DNA of 64,000 nt from Penicillus capitatus (taxonomy: Eukaryota > Chlorophyta). The notes under the pieces were generated by a model that ran no database searches, was not told the origin of the DNA, and was given only the letters and a program-made list of their open reading frames with translations. This document shows positions 9,786 to 20,188 of the stretch, in pieces (the first letter of the stretch is position 1; each line of letters starts with the position of its first letter). The position numbers were made by a program, and so were the translations under genes. The stretch is from NCBI GenBank assembly GCA_965649825.1, contig OZ287699.1, positions 434,001 to 498,000 on the forward strand. Reading direction: 5' to 3'.

Positions 9786-9964
9786 TGTGGACTCCTGCAG
9801 ACAGTATTAAGCGATGACTCATCATGGCACTTGTAGTCATCGCATCAACGACGTATTAGTCGCCCCTCCTGATCGGGAGGTACTTAAGGAGGGGCGTGAA
9901 CAACGGAAGAGACTCTCGTTCTTTTGTAAGCAATCGTTTGTTTACAACGTCTGAAGTAATGACA
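9786..9964 (+). repeat. 3' LTR of element 1 (179 bp)
   Basis: Matches the 5' LTR except for two A-to-G differences. It is followed directly by the right-hand GCAGG (9965-9969). It lies 59 bp after the pol stop; the purine-rich 9725-9748 is the only polypurine-like run nearby. Confidence 0.93.
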
Positions 9965-10078
9965 GCAGGTCCGTTAAAAAAAGCCCGCGAGGAGATTGTC
10001 CTGCGACAACACCTTTGGGAAGTCCTTCTACAGCAATCATCGGCAAGGCGTGGATTGCAAAGACTGTTCGAACAATAA

Positions 10079-10633
10079 TTGTAAGAATTTATGCAATTCG
10101 TTGGACAGCTGCACGAAGGTGGATAGCTGTCCACTAACACTGTTTACTCTCTTCGGTGTCCGTCGATAATGATGACTCCGGACGTCGTAAAACGTTTTGT
10201 CGCCGTAATGAACAATAGATATCGCTTTAAAGCACATTCTCGCTGCAGCAAAGACAATGACGCCGTCTGACCCATCGCAACGGAGGACCGATAGGGCAAG
10301 CGCGGTCGTAATTCAGAGGCGCGTCAACGAACGGTTTATCTTTAACTAAATCACGTCGTTTGTGTGGGGCAGCAGTCACGTCATGTCACGTCCATTATCG
10401 TAAGGAGAACCGCAACTGTCCGTGTCAACAGCGGCAAGAACGTTGTTTTAAAACAGTTGCACAAGTTTCAGTTTGTTCTGCGTCTGTATCATCGAACTTC
10501 GAAGACCCTTGTACCCAGACGGTTGCATCGAGGAGACGCCGAACACGATTGCCTCGATGCAAGGACTTGTTCCATCGCGAGCAAAGCAAGTCGTCCACAA
10601 CATCCACATCTTGGATAGCAACGAAACTCCGAA
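10079..10633. other. Unassigned region left of arm A
   Basis: About 555 bases with overlapping short frames on both strands and no recognisable protein, RNA or repeat. Identity with arm B begins at about 10634. Confidence 0.4.
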
Positions 10634-10831
10634 TGCAAGAACTCCTGAACTGCTGGTTCGATCGTGCAGTTCAAATGTATTTGGGACTGACTACTGGCTT
10701 CGCAATAATCTGCACCGAGAATACCGTACTTGTGCAGCAAACAGTCAGATGTCCTGCTCTTGTTTCCTTGCTTCTTTCTCCCGCCATTCGAGGCATCTAA
10801 GTTTGGTACGCATCTCAGCAACGTGTTTATA

Positions 10832-11089
10832 TCACCCAGCACACGGGGCACATCTCCTAGCGCTCATCCTTTTTCGCCGAGCGCAGTCGCCCACTCGGTG
10901 CGCTAACCGAAAGAGCCGGCAGCGGAAGCGGTGATGATGCGACAGGAGACTCTTTGTTGGGTCGGTCGCACGCATTCGCAATGGCGGTGCGTTACCTCCA
11001 AACACTCGTGCCATGAGCTGGAGTCCCACGCGGACACCCACGATTGGAATTTCTGGTCCGAGTTCTTTGACGACATCCATCGATGCCAC
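10832..11089 (-). pseudogene. Possible amidase (GatA-like) C-terminal remnant, arm A
   Basis: The minus-strand frame contains VGVRVGLQLMARVFGG, resembling the GLPVGLQL element near the C terminus of amidase-signature enzymes. The arm B copy (46724) reads VGVPVGLQLMARVFGG, closer to the family. No other amidase motif (Ser-Ser-Lys triad region) is seen nearby, so this is a fragment at best. Confidence 0.25.
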
Positions 11090-11287
11090 CGAATCTTAAG
11101 GTCGGCCCAATCATGCTGATCGCGCTCATGCAGAAGTAGCTGCTAGGGAATTCTCAGCGAAATCAGGTCTGGAAGAGATAAGGATTCCACGCGGTTTCAT
11201 TTTCTCGATCTCGCTGGCTGATATTGCAGTCCCCTTCGATCGTATAGCCCTTCAATGCAGTCTGTGTCGATCGATCGACCGACTGGA

Positions 11288-11440
11288 GAGCGTTTCGAAT
11301 GCCGATCGGTAGACTCGAGAGCGTTTCGAATGCCGATCGGTAGACTCGAGAGCGTTTCGAATGCCGATCGGTAGACTCGAGAGCGTTTCGAATGCCGATC
11401 GGTAGACTCGAGAGCGTTTCGAATGCCGATCGGTAGACTC
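11288..11440 (+). repeat. 31-bp tandem repeat, five copies (arm A)
   Basis: Units start at 11288, 11319, 11350, 11381 and 11412, each beginning GAGCGTTTCGAATGCC and ending GGTAGACTCGA. The matching place in arm B (about 46500-46545) has only between one and two copies, so copy number changed after the arms were last homogenised. Confidence 0.95.
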
Positions 11441-11855
11441 CCATCGATTTGCATTGTCATAAGGAGTCGACTCGCCAAGGGAGTGATCTGCGTCGTACAG
11501 CGTCATGATGATAAATACACAATTAGTCGGATCGATTTTGATAACGGTAAACAAGGATTCGTGGTAGCTTGATTTCGACGCATCGATGCATTTGTTTAAC
11601 GTATCGTTCAACGACACTGCGGCGGCGAGCTGCAGGAAGAGCTGTCCTGATTCATCAATGGTTTTTAACACTATTCAAGCGGCGATCGAATCGACAGGCG
11701 TTGCTCGAGACGACATCACCGACAGCAGCAGGACCTCTGGTAGGCCGCGGACGATGATGATCGATGGCTGCTGCCGTTCGATCGGAAACGATCGAGCTCC
11801 AATAGCAGAGACATGGCGATTGATTCCTATGGCTCCTAAAACAAACTTATTGATA

Positions 11856-11885
11856 TCCGATCCGATCCGATCCGATCCGATCCGA
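11856..11885 (+). repeat. TCCGA microsatellite, six copies (arm A)
   Basis: Perfect 5-bp repeat TCCGA. The mirror locus in arm B (45916-46092) is far longer and compound. Confidence 0.95.
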
Positions 11886-13029
11886 TCGCCCAATCACTCA
11901 AAGTTTCAAAATCCTCGCACCTTTGATACGCCTGTGCTGGGCACGAAGCTGATCCTACGGTTCGCTTCCTATCATGTCCGGCGCGATCTCCGGGTATGTA
12001 TTGACGTGTGTCGACGTACTTGTAGATGCTGTCGCAGGTCGGGTCGGACGAAAAGATTCACAGCGGAAGACTTCTTTGTTGTTTACAGAGCAAGGTCAGA
12101 TAAGGTTTAAACTGTTCATTATATACTCGCATGGTGACGTAACCCTTCTAGAATGGTGAGTCAGCTCGTGTTCAGGGCCAAAGAAAGACGTCCCAAGACG
12201 CAGTTGACAAGACAGGCAGCGCCCCCTCGCACGGCTGACCCCCACAGAACAAGGCAGTGTCACATCGCTCGGCGACAGATGCATCCATTTTTTAAAAAGG
12301 AGCGATCGACCCGACGCTGAGCTTCGAGGCAACGCGGAAAGTTAGACGACAGAGTGCGCGAACAAAAACAATTGCATTGCGTCAGACGCGCAATGTACGC
12401 GTCCGACGCGACAGATGAGAGGAGTCCCATCGTCGACGCGACGTTTGCATTCTCGCGCGACCCACACTTACTGTGATCCTATCATCTGCCGAATGATCGA
12501 GACGATTGATTATTGTGGTTTGATTTTCGACTGCGTTCTGACCGGTTTTGTGTGCGTCTAACGTTTGCGACGAAGACCAACGGCTTCCGCCAACAGCTTC
12601 TGTCGACGCTTACCAAAGCGAGATTGCATAGAGTCTTCTCATCGACACGCACGTCCCCGTTGTCGAAGCGTACGCTTTCCTCACCGCTTTTCGCGGTTTA
12701 TCGCCGCCGTCCCTTGCTTTAGCCTCGACATGGAACGTGCACTACTCAAGAACCTTGGACGAGACGTCGCCGATGTGAAAATATGGCGCCATTCGGGCGG
12801 AACGTTGTCACGCACTCGGTCAATCGAACGGGTTGGGAGGCGGTCGATGACGAAGGCTTATCGCTTACAGAAGACTGTCAGACAAATGAAGGGTCGAGGT
12901 TAAATACCCGAGGAACGAAGTAACAGGTCACATCAAGTGTTCCTGGGACACTCGTTGGTCCACTGCGCGGAGCTCGGCATTACGTAACTGTGACAAACGT
13001 CGATTGAACATGACTGTAATTAGTGGCAT

Positions 13030-14147
13030 TTGTTTGCCGCTTATCGTTTTTTGCGCCACTTGTTGCGCGACGACAAGGACCGAGAACTACTGGCGGGTTT
13101 CACGTCAAAGTTCTTTACAACCTTCTGGAATCTCCTTGGAAACTCGCTCTTGAACTTCGCGGCGTCTTCCTACGTTGTCTTGTCGGTCCCGTCACCGGAG
13201 GAGTACACCATCGAGAGCTGGATGCGTGAATCATCTTTCGGTTCACAACGGAGTTTACGCTTGTGTGCATGCAAACGTTGTTCAAACCATCTGTTGTCCA
13301 TCGCTGCCGCAACAACTTGTCGCACTTGGCTGCACCTTTGCGTCGGTCTTCGTCATCCTCCCTGCTTTGTTCATCTTACCTCAAGACTTCCGCTGCGCTT
13401 GTGAGATGAGTCAACCCAGAGACGGGTATGGTTCCCACTCTCCCGCTCCCCGGGGAGGTCTCACCAGACGCCACAGCGGGGGAGAGATTCGTGTCCGCGC
13501 CGAGGACATCTTGGGGGTCGCGGCGGGTGAGGGAGCCGACAAGCAATCTTCTCAGCCTGCATCCGGAATGGGCCTTCGCTTCCGTGCCCAGACGAGAGTG
13601 TGTGTTCACCTTCTACGCCACACAAGCGTACGCTCGAGCGGTCATCCCCGGTGATCGCGTAATGCTGCCGTTGGTTGTGTCACTGGTCGTAGGCCCGCAG
13701 CAACGCGTGATGAAGGTCTCGCCGTAACAAGTCACGGGGAATGGCGTTCGTGGTATTCTTCCGATCTCCCAGCCCACCGGATTGATCGTTGGAGCGACCC
13801 TTTTCGACAAAGGAATCATCACGACGACCATACGGAATGCGACACACGTGCGGCCAACAGAAGTGCGAAAGCGTGTTCGAAATGACGTCAAGCAACAGCC
13901 TAAGCGCCTCAAGTCTTCATGGCCTCGAACGATCACGCCACGATCCTACATGATTTCATTCTTTTCAAACGTGCTATGTGCGAAAGAGGTACTCTCGCTC
14001 CGATCGCATAGCCGCTTTGCGGATGCGTCGCCAGATCGCATCATACGAGACGCGCACACCGTCCAAGCCGCTTCGAAATCGCGACGAGATCTCTTTCTCG
14101 CTTTGCCCCTTCAGATGAAAAGACCTGTCTGGCGTTGCATTGTCTAG
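13030..14147 (+). CDS. Hypothetical multi-exon gene in arm A
   Basis: A tentative gene upstream of the TRIC channel. Pieces that look coding are FTSKFFTTFWNLLGNSLLNF (about 13100-13160), a hydrophobic stretch VILPALFILPQDF (about 13355), AVIPGDRVMLPLVVSLVVG (about 13640-13700) and PTGLIVGATLFDKGIITTT (about 13770-13830). The last two could be joined by an intron GTCTCG...CCCAG. No family is recognised and splice sites are uncertain. The same frames exist in arm B (44777-43659) with a handful of amino-acid changes. It may be a membrane protein, or non-coding sequence that happens to be open. Confidence 0.3.
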
Positions 14148-14194
14148 GCAATGTGAATGGCTTAGTCGTTTACCAACCGTTCGATACGTGTTCG

Positions 14195-15202
14195 ATGACC
14201 GAGTCATTCCTTCCACTCCAAGACTTGGCGACGTTCTTCAAGGCATGGAATGCAGATTTCTGCATATTCTTGCACTGTTGCTGGGCTGCGTCTCAAGCAA
14301 AGCAGTTCAGAGGTTACTTTCTCCTTCACTTTTGGGTATGTCTTCTCTCGATTTCATTCCCTTTAAAAAGCAACACAAAACCAGATGACGTATCTATGTG
14401 GATTTGGCGGCGCGCTTGTTACCTCCATTCTCTTTATGGTACTGCCGTTTGCTTCGTTACCCTCTTGATACAGTGGATGTCGACAGAGACCTGAAGAAAG
14501 CAACATCCTGATCTTGGGAAAGAATCGACATGCACTGACATGGATTCTTGCTTGGTTATCCATTCATCGTTTCTTCCTGCTATGTTCATTCCTGATAGGT
14601 GGTCTATGAACTACTTTCCGTTTGGTTTGGTCGAAAGATGCATGAAGATCAAGCCAGTGTGGGTGATCGTCACTGTAGGATCGGCATTCTGTCGTGCGAC
14701 GATGATCGCCTCGAGGGTCACTCGCTATAAAACTCCTCCCTCCTTCTGATGTTATGTCTTGCAGGTTAACCTCTCTGTCAAGTTCTTCCCAGGAAATCAT
14801 GTTGCCCCGGTGGTCATGGCCACCATGACGAGCATGTCTGGTAAATTTCTGTTACAGATCATTGCTCGCTGTTTCGTACCACACTCTCAACCCAATGAAC
14901 TCGAACAGCCCAGTTTCGTTTGGTGGTCTGGATTTCAGTGTGCCCTGTTTTATTACCTCGTCGCATATCTCCTACCATTGATCCACCCATCTGAAGCTTG
15001 GGCGTTGATCTGTTTGGTGTTGATCTCCCATGCCATTGTCCTAAACGCGACTGGCTACAACATCGATTTCACTGTTCCTTTCAGAACTTTCGTCGTCTTC
15101 GTTGCTAGACTTTCCTCTTTTCAAACGCCACTGACAGGGAAGGTTCAATCATCAAATGTTGATCCGTCCGAAGATGGAAAGCAGTCTAAGAAAAATAAAT
15201 GA
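14195..15202 (+). CDS. TRIC-type (TMEM38-like) cation channel, copy A
   Basis: Five exons: 14195-14335, 14385-14438, 14487-14554, 14599-14716 and 14765-15202, joined by introns of 44-49 nt in matching phases, giving about 272 residues (TRIC proteins are usually near 290). Family features: FLHC and a Gly-rich GFGGALVTS in the first helices, WILAWWSMNYFPF (the TRIC W-Y-x-x-Y-x-P-F element), and FFPGNHVAPVVMATM...SGKF followed by QPSFVWWSGFQCALFYY. A Lys-rich tail (KQSKKNK) ends it, as in ER/SR-retained TRICs. TRIC channels are homotrimeric K+ channels that balance charge during Ca2+ release from the ER. Exon 1 lies partly in the near-identical repeat; the rest is clearly diverged from copy B. 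It is convergent with the glutaminyl cyclase gene, stops 21 nt apart. Confidence 0.78.
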
Positions 15203-15223
15203 AAGACTCCTTTACAATGAGGT

Positions 15224-16330
15224 TTAAGGAATACAGAGCCGACGAATTCTCTCCAAATCCCTTTCACTCGGAGATTCTTTGGGTGTAACCTTAATTTCGA
15301 AGACTAATGGCCACCATTTGCCAGTAACAAAGAGTCGATCATTCTCGGCGTCGTATGCGATACCTACAATGCGATCGCGTCATCTCCACATAACACGGTC
15401 GATGCGAAAATGCGCCAACCGTTCAAAACATCCATCTTCCACGTAGGAGTCTGCGTTTCTTTGGCTGCTTCTTTTTTTAGTCCGTGAAACAGAACCCATC
15501 CATGAACCAAACCGTCTTCAGGATCTATGATGGCAACACAGTCTTTCTGCCACACATTGGACCATACCATTCCATCTATGTATTCCAACTGAAAAGCAGA
15601 ACATGCATGGATGGGTATGGATGGAGAAAGACACTGTGAGCGCAGACCTCATTGAGGTCCTGTACTTCGCGACCTCCATCCGTGACAGTTTTCTGGCGAT
15701 GCAGTTGAAATGTCTTGGGGTCAATCCAGTACAACACACTGCCACTGTCTGTCATGATGAGATATTCTTCATCGGTCGTGAGACCCCAACCATCCTTGAG
15801 TGGCGTATACCGAACATCGATCTAAAACCACGTGCAGGCAAATCGAATACATTGCCTGATTGACTGTTTACTTCAGTCAGATTTTCATTGTAGACGAAAA
15901 CAGATGGTGTTCGCCACGTGAGCTGATAGACGTGCTCTCCAAACCGAGTCGACCCTTCTCCAAAAAATCTTCGAAGAATCAAATCGTCCGTCCATGAGAA
16001 ATACGGATGGGTACTTGCTGTCCAAAGACGTCATGTTCACGATCTCGCCGCTCTCCACGATCGATCTTCTTACCGATGATTCTCCATAGAGTCCTGACAT
16101 GCACAATAACATCAAAAACGAGGGCCTACTATCTATTACCTGTAGATTCGAGAAAAACATCCAAACAACGACGTTCTGCATTCTCATCGCCACACAGCCG
16201 TTCGAATTGGAAACCTGAGCCAGACGCTGCGCATTTGCATCTTTATGCATATGGTCTACCTTGTGTAAAAGCAGAAGGGTCGTGTGGAAAGCGATTCACC
16301 ACTTCGTACGTATACACGACTGGCGGTTTC
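15224..16330 (-). CDS. Glutaminyl-peptide cyclotransferase (plant/bacterial type), copy A
   Basis: Read on the minus strand with introns of about 45 nt. In order from about 16310: VYTYEVVNRFPHDPSAFTQ, then LDVFLEST, GLYGESSVRRS...SGEIV, KFFGEGSTRFG, VFVYNENL, WIDPKTF, then WSNVWQKDCVAIIDPEDG (about 15500-15550), DVLNG, GIAYDAENDRLFVTGKWWP and the stop TAA at 15226-15224. These are the beta-propeller motifs of the glutamine cyclotransferase family, which turns N-terminal Gln of secreted proteins into pyroglutamate. Introns can be placed by these motifs, for example GTACCCATCC...TTCGAAG between DSK and FFGEG. The first exon and any signal peptide are not resolved. Copy B is at 41418-42596. Confidence 0.82.
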
Positions 16331-16697
16331 AGTTTTTTGCTCGGAATTCGCCACCTATTCTCTGTCTTTAGAGGCTGCTGTGTGTTGATAGCTGGTATAC
16401 TGCTCCCTGAACTCTGGAACAGTAAAAGCAGAACGACCTATACGACATATGAAACCGAGCACTGTGAGCAGTTGGATACTTCACCAAGGTTATGACCAAT
16501 GCCACAGCATTCCTGAGTATTTTGTTTCTTTTAGATGGTCTTGGGTTGGGAACAGCGTCATACTGCGTGGGGACTGCCAGACGTTTCTGAGACTTCATTC
16601 TCTGGCGTGATAGCATTTGTGCGCGTTTTAATAATCGCGCTATCTTGTGATTTGATCTCGACTGCATATATCAAAGGGACTCGTCCCGAGTGAGGTA

Positions 16698-18257
16698 ATG
16701 CTTCGCGCTTTGAGGGCATTTGACAAATCGGAAGATGGGGTCCGGCGTTTCTTCGAGCATTTTGGTCCGGGAAGCGATGCGACTGGGAGATATCGTGCGA
16801 TTGCTGCCCCTCTGCCTTTGGCTGAATTTGCAGAGGGTCGCAGCCGTAGCGACGATGTCCATTACTGGTTTTGCACTCAGAAACGCGGGTGGTTTGGTCG
16901 CTATGAGGTGCTGTGTGATTTTCAAAAGTTGCTGTCATGTTATCATGTTTGCTGCAGTGTCATCTCAATTCCTGCTTTCTCGACACTTATCCTAAAGAAT
17001 TCTGCACTTATGAGTTCGAAATGGCTGATTGCATGTGGTCAGGCCATTCAGATCAGTGATCCTGCTTGAGCCTTTCTTCGTTTAGGCAACTGAAGCTTGT
17101 TACCCGGCGCAATGGACAGATTTCTAGTTATCTTGTATCGAAAAACAAAGCCCGTGTCGACGCGCACTTTAGCATTACTCTGGTCCATAGACTTGACTCG
17201 AGGAAGAATATTGTATTAGGTGATGCGAAACACCGATTTCTCTGCAAAGACGGATACTGTGGCTTAGGGTCCAGAGACACTTTTGAACCGGATGGCGTTC
17301 TAGGCTTTTCGAACTTTACAACGATTTTTGACATCAAGCCATACGATTCTGGGTTTGTTCGAAGAGAATCCATCGTTTTGCAAGTCGACATCCGGCGAAA
17401 TTTGCCGGAGAATGAAGATTTCTCTGTCCTCTGTCGGGGAAGGTCATGCACCTGTACGGTGCGTCCGGCTACCCACTGCCTTTTGACACATGGCATCACA
17501 TCTCTGTGTTTCGCAGTGGAAACTGTTGAATGCGTTGGAGTGTAGTCCATACGCATTAAAGAGCAAGGAATTCCGCATCGGTCCATCGACATGGTAGTCG
17601 TGCTGATACATGTTCGGAAAGAGCATCTGTTGTTAGGTATTTATCGTTTTTACCCAATGGGAGCATCGAAGATCGGCAACACTGTGAAGCTTATGTCTAC
17701 TGCACGAACGCCGTCTATCTGCAGGCAAAGTTTCGTCTTACCGTTCAGAACCATCGCTCTCACCGACGAGACCGTTCATCAGGTTTGGGCCTCTGTGGAG
17801 ATTTTTCCGACTCTGACGCCTTTTCCTGCAGAGCTCGTGCATGATTTCCGACAGGGGCTGGATTCTCAAGGCTGGTCTCAATTCATGCCGAAAAGGATGC
17901 TTCAAAACTGGAAGCTCGGTTATTTGGAAGATGGTTGGATGACACTGACAGCTCACATGTCCATTTACGACAGTCTATGTCCTATGCCATTGCTATCGAA
18001 TGAAAGTCTCGGCATTAGTAGTCCACTTGAAGAAACACCAAAATGTGTTGTCTGTCTCGACAAAGAGCCGACTGCTGGATTTGTTCACGGAAAGACGTAA
18101 GGCGTTTTGTGTGGCCTCCACGACAGACCGTGAATGTTTTGTGTTTAGAACCCACAAATGCGTTTGTGCACAGTGTTGTGAAATACTGTTTCGTCATAAA
18201 CGAAAGTGTCCAGTTTGTGCACAAGAAGTAGATTCTATTATCACAGGCTATTACTGA
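16698..18257 (+). CDS. MATH-MATH-RING (MDM2-type) E3-like protein, copy A
   Basis: First MATH (TRAF-like) domain about 17080-17460 (LKLVTRRNGQISSYLVSK; then VLGFSNFTTIFDI...GFVRRESIVLQVDIR). Second MATH about 17600-17970 (GWSQFMPKRML...LGYLEDGWMTLTAHMSI). The C-terminal RING is CVVCLDKEPTAGFVHGKT, an intron starting GTAAGG, then HKCVCAQCCE and RKCPVCAQEVDSI, stop TGA at 18255-18257. The His spacing and the GFVHGKT-H-C-C-C order match the MDM2/XIAP-like C2H2C4 RING rather than the common C3HC4. Expected role: ubiquitin ligase with MATH domains as substrate receptors. The N-terminal exons before the first MATH (from the ATG at 16698) are uncertain. Copy B is 39092-40633; relatives lacking RING lie at 48-49 kb and 57 kb. 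Confidence 0.75.
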
Positions 18258-18527
18258 GGAACGATCTGAGAAGTTACACATACCACAAGATTGTTGCTGG
18301 GGTTTATCTTCGTATTTCGTTTGGTTGCGAAGAACGCATGAGAATTTTGGATAAAGATATGATGAGTTGACGACTTGGGAAATGATGCTCGCTGAGAGGG
18401 AACTTAACGTATGATCTCTGACGAATTTGCGCTGTGTGTGAAAATGAGACGCGTCTTATTTTACATGATAACGCATCTATACGGCGTCTCTCTGTGACAA
18501 GCTAGACACCGTTGGCGACATCTCGCA
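18258..18527. other. Short intergenic region
   Basis: About 270 bases between the RING gene and DRG2; nothing recognised. Inner end of arm A. Confidence 0.4.
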
Positions 18528-20188
18528 ATGGGAAAAGCGGAGAAGTACATTCGATTCCTATCTCCAACGGCATAACTCTCGAAGCACCGGATTGCAGATT
18601 AAAAGAGATAGAGCTCGAAATCAGCCGAACGCAGAAAAACAAAGTACTGCGCTGTCCGTCCGCGGTCGGCCTCTCCCTTAGCTGACGAACGGTTCTTAGG
18701 CAACAGAATATCATTTGGGTCAGCTCAAGGCAAAACAAGCCAAGCTTAGAAAAGAACTTCAGGAACCATCCAAGGTATGGATGCCTCTTGTCAAGAGAGT
18801 TCAGATCTTGCGTTTCAGGGAGCAGGTGGACCGTCAGAAGGTTTTGCTGTCGCCCGTTACGGTGCCGGTTCAGTTGCCTTAATCGGTTCGTTCGTGCGTT
18901 CTCGGCTGTGGTGCCACTCCTGTACACGACAGGATTTCCATCTGTTGGCAAATCCACACTGCTGACACTGTTGACTGGAACCGACTCAGAATCTGCCGAA
19001 TACGCCTTTACGACGCTTACATGCATTCCTGGCGTCATTCATTACAATGACGCTAAGATACAGTTGCTCGATTTGCCGGGTATCATCGAGGGAGCTGCCG
19101 AAGGAAAGGGTCGCGGGAGACAAGTTCAGCAGCTTCGCTTCATCTCATCTGCTCCATGCATTGCTGCTTAGGTCATTGCTGTGTGTAAAAGCTCGGATCT
19201 GCTGCTGATGGTGTTGGACGCCACAAAACCTCACAGTCATAAAGATATCTTGACGAAGGAACTGGAAGCTGTGGGTGTGCGCTTGAACCGAGATCCGCCA
19301 GACGTCAAGATCACAATAAAGAAAACAGTAATCTTATCGGAATCGAACGAATCGCCGTCATCATCGATGGCGATTTTCAGGGTGGAGTCCTCTTTAATGC
19401 CACGGTGCCCCTGAGTCATATGGACGAAAAAATGGCCATGACGATTCTGAGCGCTTACAAGATTCACAATGCAGACGTCTTGATCCGAGAGGACATCACC
19501 GTGGACGATTTCATAGATGCCCTCGAGGCGCTCCAACTTCAAAAAATGGCGGCGTTTCGGAGAATGTGTGTCTAGGGTGATCGGCGTTATCTCAAATGCC
19601 TTTATGTGTATAACAAGACCGATATGTGCTGCATTGAGGAAGTGGATGCCATCGCACGGATGGAGAATTCCATACCCATCTCTTGCCAGCTGCGACTAAA
19701 TCTGGAAGGACTGCTGGAGAAGATATGGGAAATGATGGCCCTCGTCAGGCAATGGTTGACCACCATCCGATGCACATCTTTTTGTTTAGGTGCGCGTCTA
19801 TACGAAGAAGCCGAATTCCCCTCCGGACTTCGAAGACCCCGTCGTGTTGTCCGAAGATCGAGGCGGCGTCACCATCAAATCTCTGTGCGGGCAAATTCAC
19901 AAAGATCTTGAGAAACGTCTAAAGTATGCACGTGTCTGGGGCAGAAGCGCCAAGCACAATCCTCAAGTGTAAGTAAGCTGGCTGATAAGAGCCATCATCA
20001 TAAACGACATCACCTCCTTCTGTGGATGTAGGGTGGGATCTTCGCATACGTTGATGGACGAGGATGTCGTACAGATCGTCAAGAATAACAAAGCAGCTGG
20101 GGACAAAGCTCGAGGACGATTCCGGACGACATCCAATGCGCCACTCCGCATTGCCGATCGCGAAAAGAAACCGCCGCTCAAGACCTGA
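18528..20188 (+). CDS. DRG2: Developmentally regulated GTP-binding protein, DRG2 type
   Basis: Start ATG 18528; the first exon (MGKAEK) joins across an intron to [15 protein letters not shown], then [20 protein letters not shown], the N-terminal helix typical of DRG2. GTPase motifs follow: G1 GFPSVGKST (about 18935), G2 region [13 protein letters not shown]3 [18 protein letters not shown] (about 19072), G4 as YVYNKTDM (about 19600), then TGS-domain sequence [33 protein letters not shown] and [15 protein letters not shown], stop TGA 20186-20188. Introns are short (about 40-60 nt). DRG GTPases act with DFRP partners on translating ribosomes. All GTPase motifs are present. A basic tail follows the TGS domain. 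Confidence 0.9.

Larger units (their letters stand above)
4864..9964 (+). mobile_element. Ty3/Gypsy-type LTR retrotransposon (element 1)
   Basis: A complete 5,101-bp element: 5' LTR 4864-5042, primer-binding site 5045-5058, gag-like region to about 6300, then protease, reverse transcriptase, RNase H and integrase in one long frame ending at 9726, and 3' LTR 9786-9964. The order protease-RT-RNaseH-integrase is that of the Ty3/Gypsy group. The LTRs differ at two of 179 positions, so insertion is recent. A 5-bp target duplication (GCAGG) flanks it. The gag region is split over several frames and the pol frame has no upstream ATG, so either the copy is slightly decayed or it uses splicing or frameshifting. 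Confidence 0.93.
4760..10078 (+). pseudogene. Hypothetical reading frame split by an LTR retrotransposon
   Basis: The frame open from 4760 to the insertion point at 4863 encodes an acidic segment (SEDGLQEEEQNEGEPVEA). If the element and one GCAGG copy are removed, it continues without a shift from 9970 into a helical basic segment (LKKAREEIVLRQHLWEVLLQ) and ends TAA at 10076-10078. Together this gives about 70 codons of protein-like sequence spanning the insertion site. It is read as the last exon of an unrecognised gene destroyed, or truncated, by the insertion. The evidence is only frame continuity and composition; no homologue was recognised and upstream exons are unresolved. Confidence 0.4.
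10634..14240 (+). repeat. Near-identical inverted repeat, arm A (3.6 kb)
   Basis: This stretch matches the reverse complement of about 43571-47173. Substitutions are a few per cent, plus tandem-repeat length differences. The left end is near TGCAAGAACTCCTG (10634 against 47173). The right end lies inside TRIC exon 1, after which the two copies diverge strongly. Long frames in it are the same in both copies, so conservation alone does not prove they are genes. Confidence 0.9.

Noticed and set aside
4864-9964. Retroviral envelope gene in element 1
   Set aside because: Only 59 bp separate the pol stop from the 3' LTR, so there is no room for an additional gene. Element 2 pol also runs into its LTR.
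11288-11440. CRISPR-like array
   Set aside because: The 31-bp units are directly adjacent with no spacers, in a eukaryotic setting; this is a plain tandem repeat.
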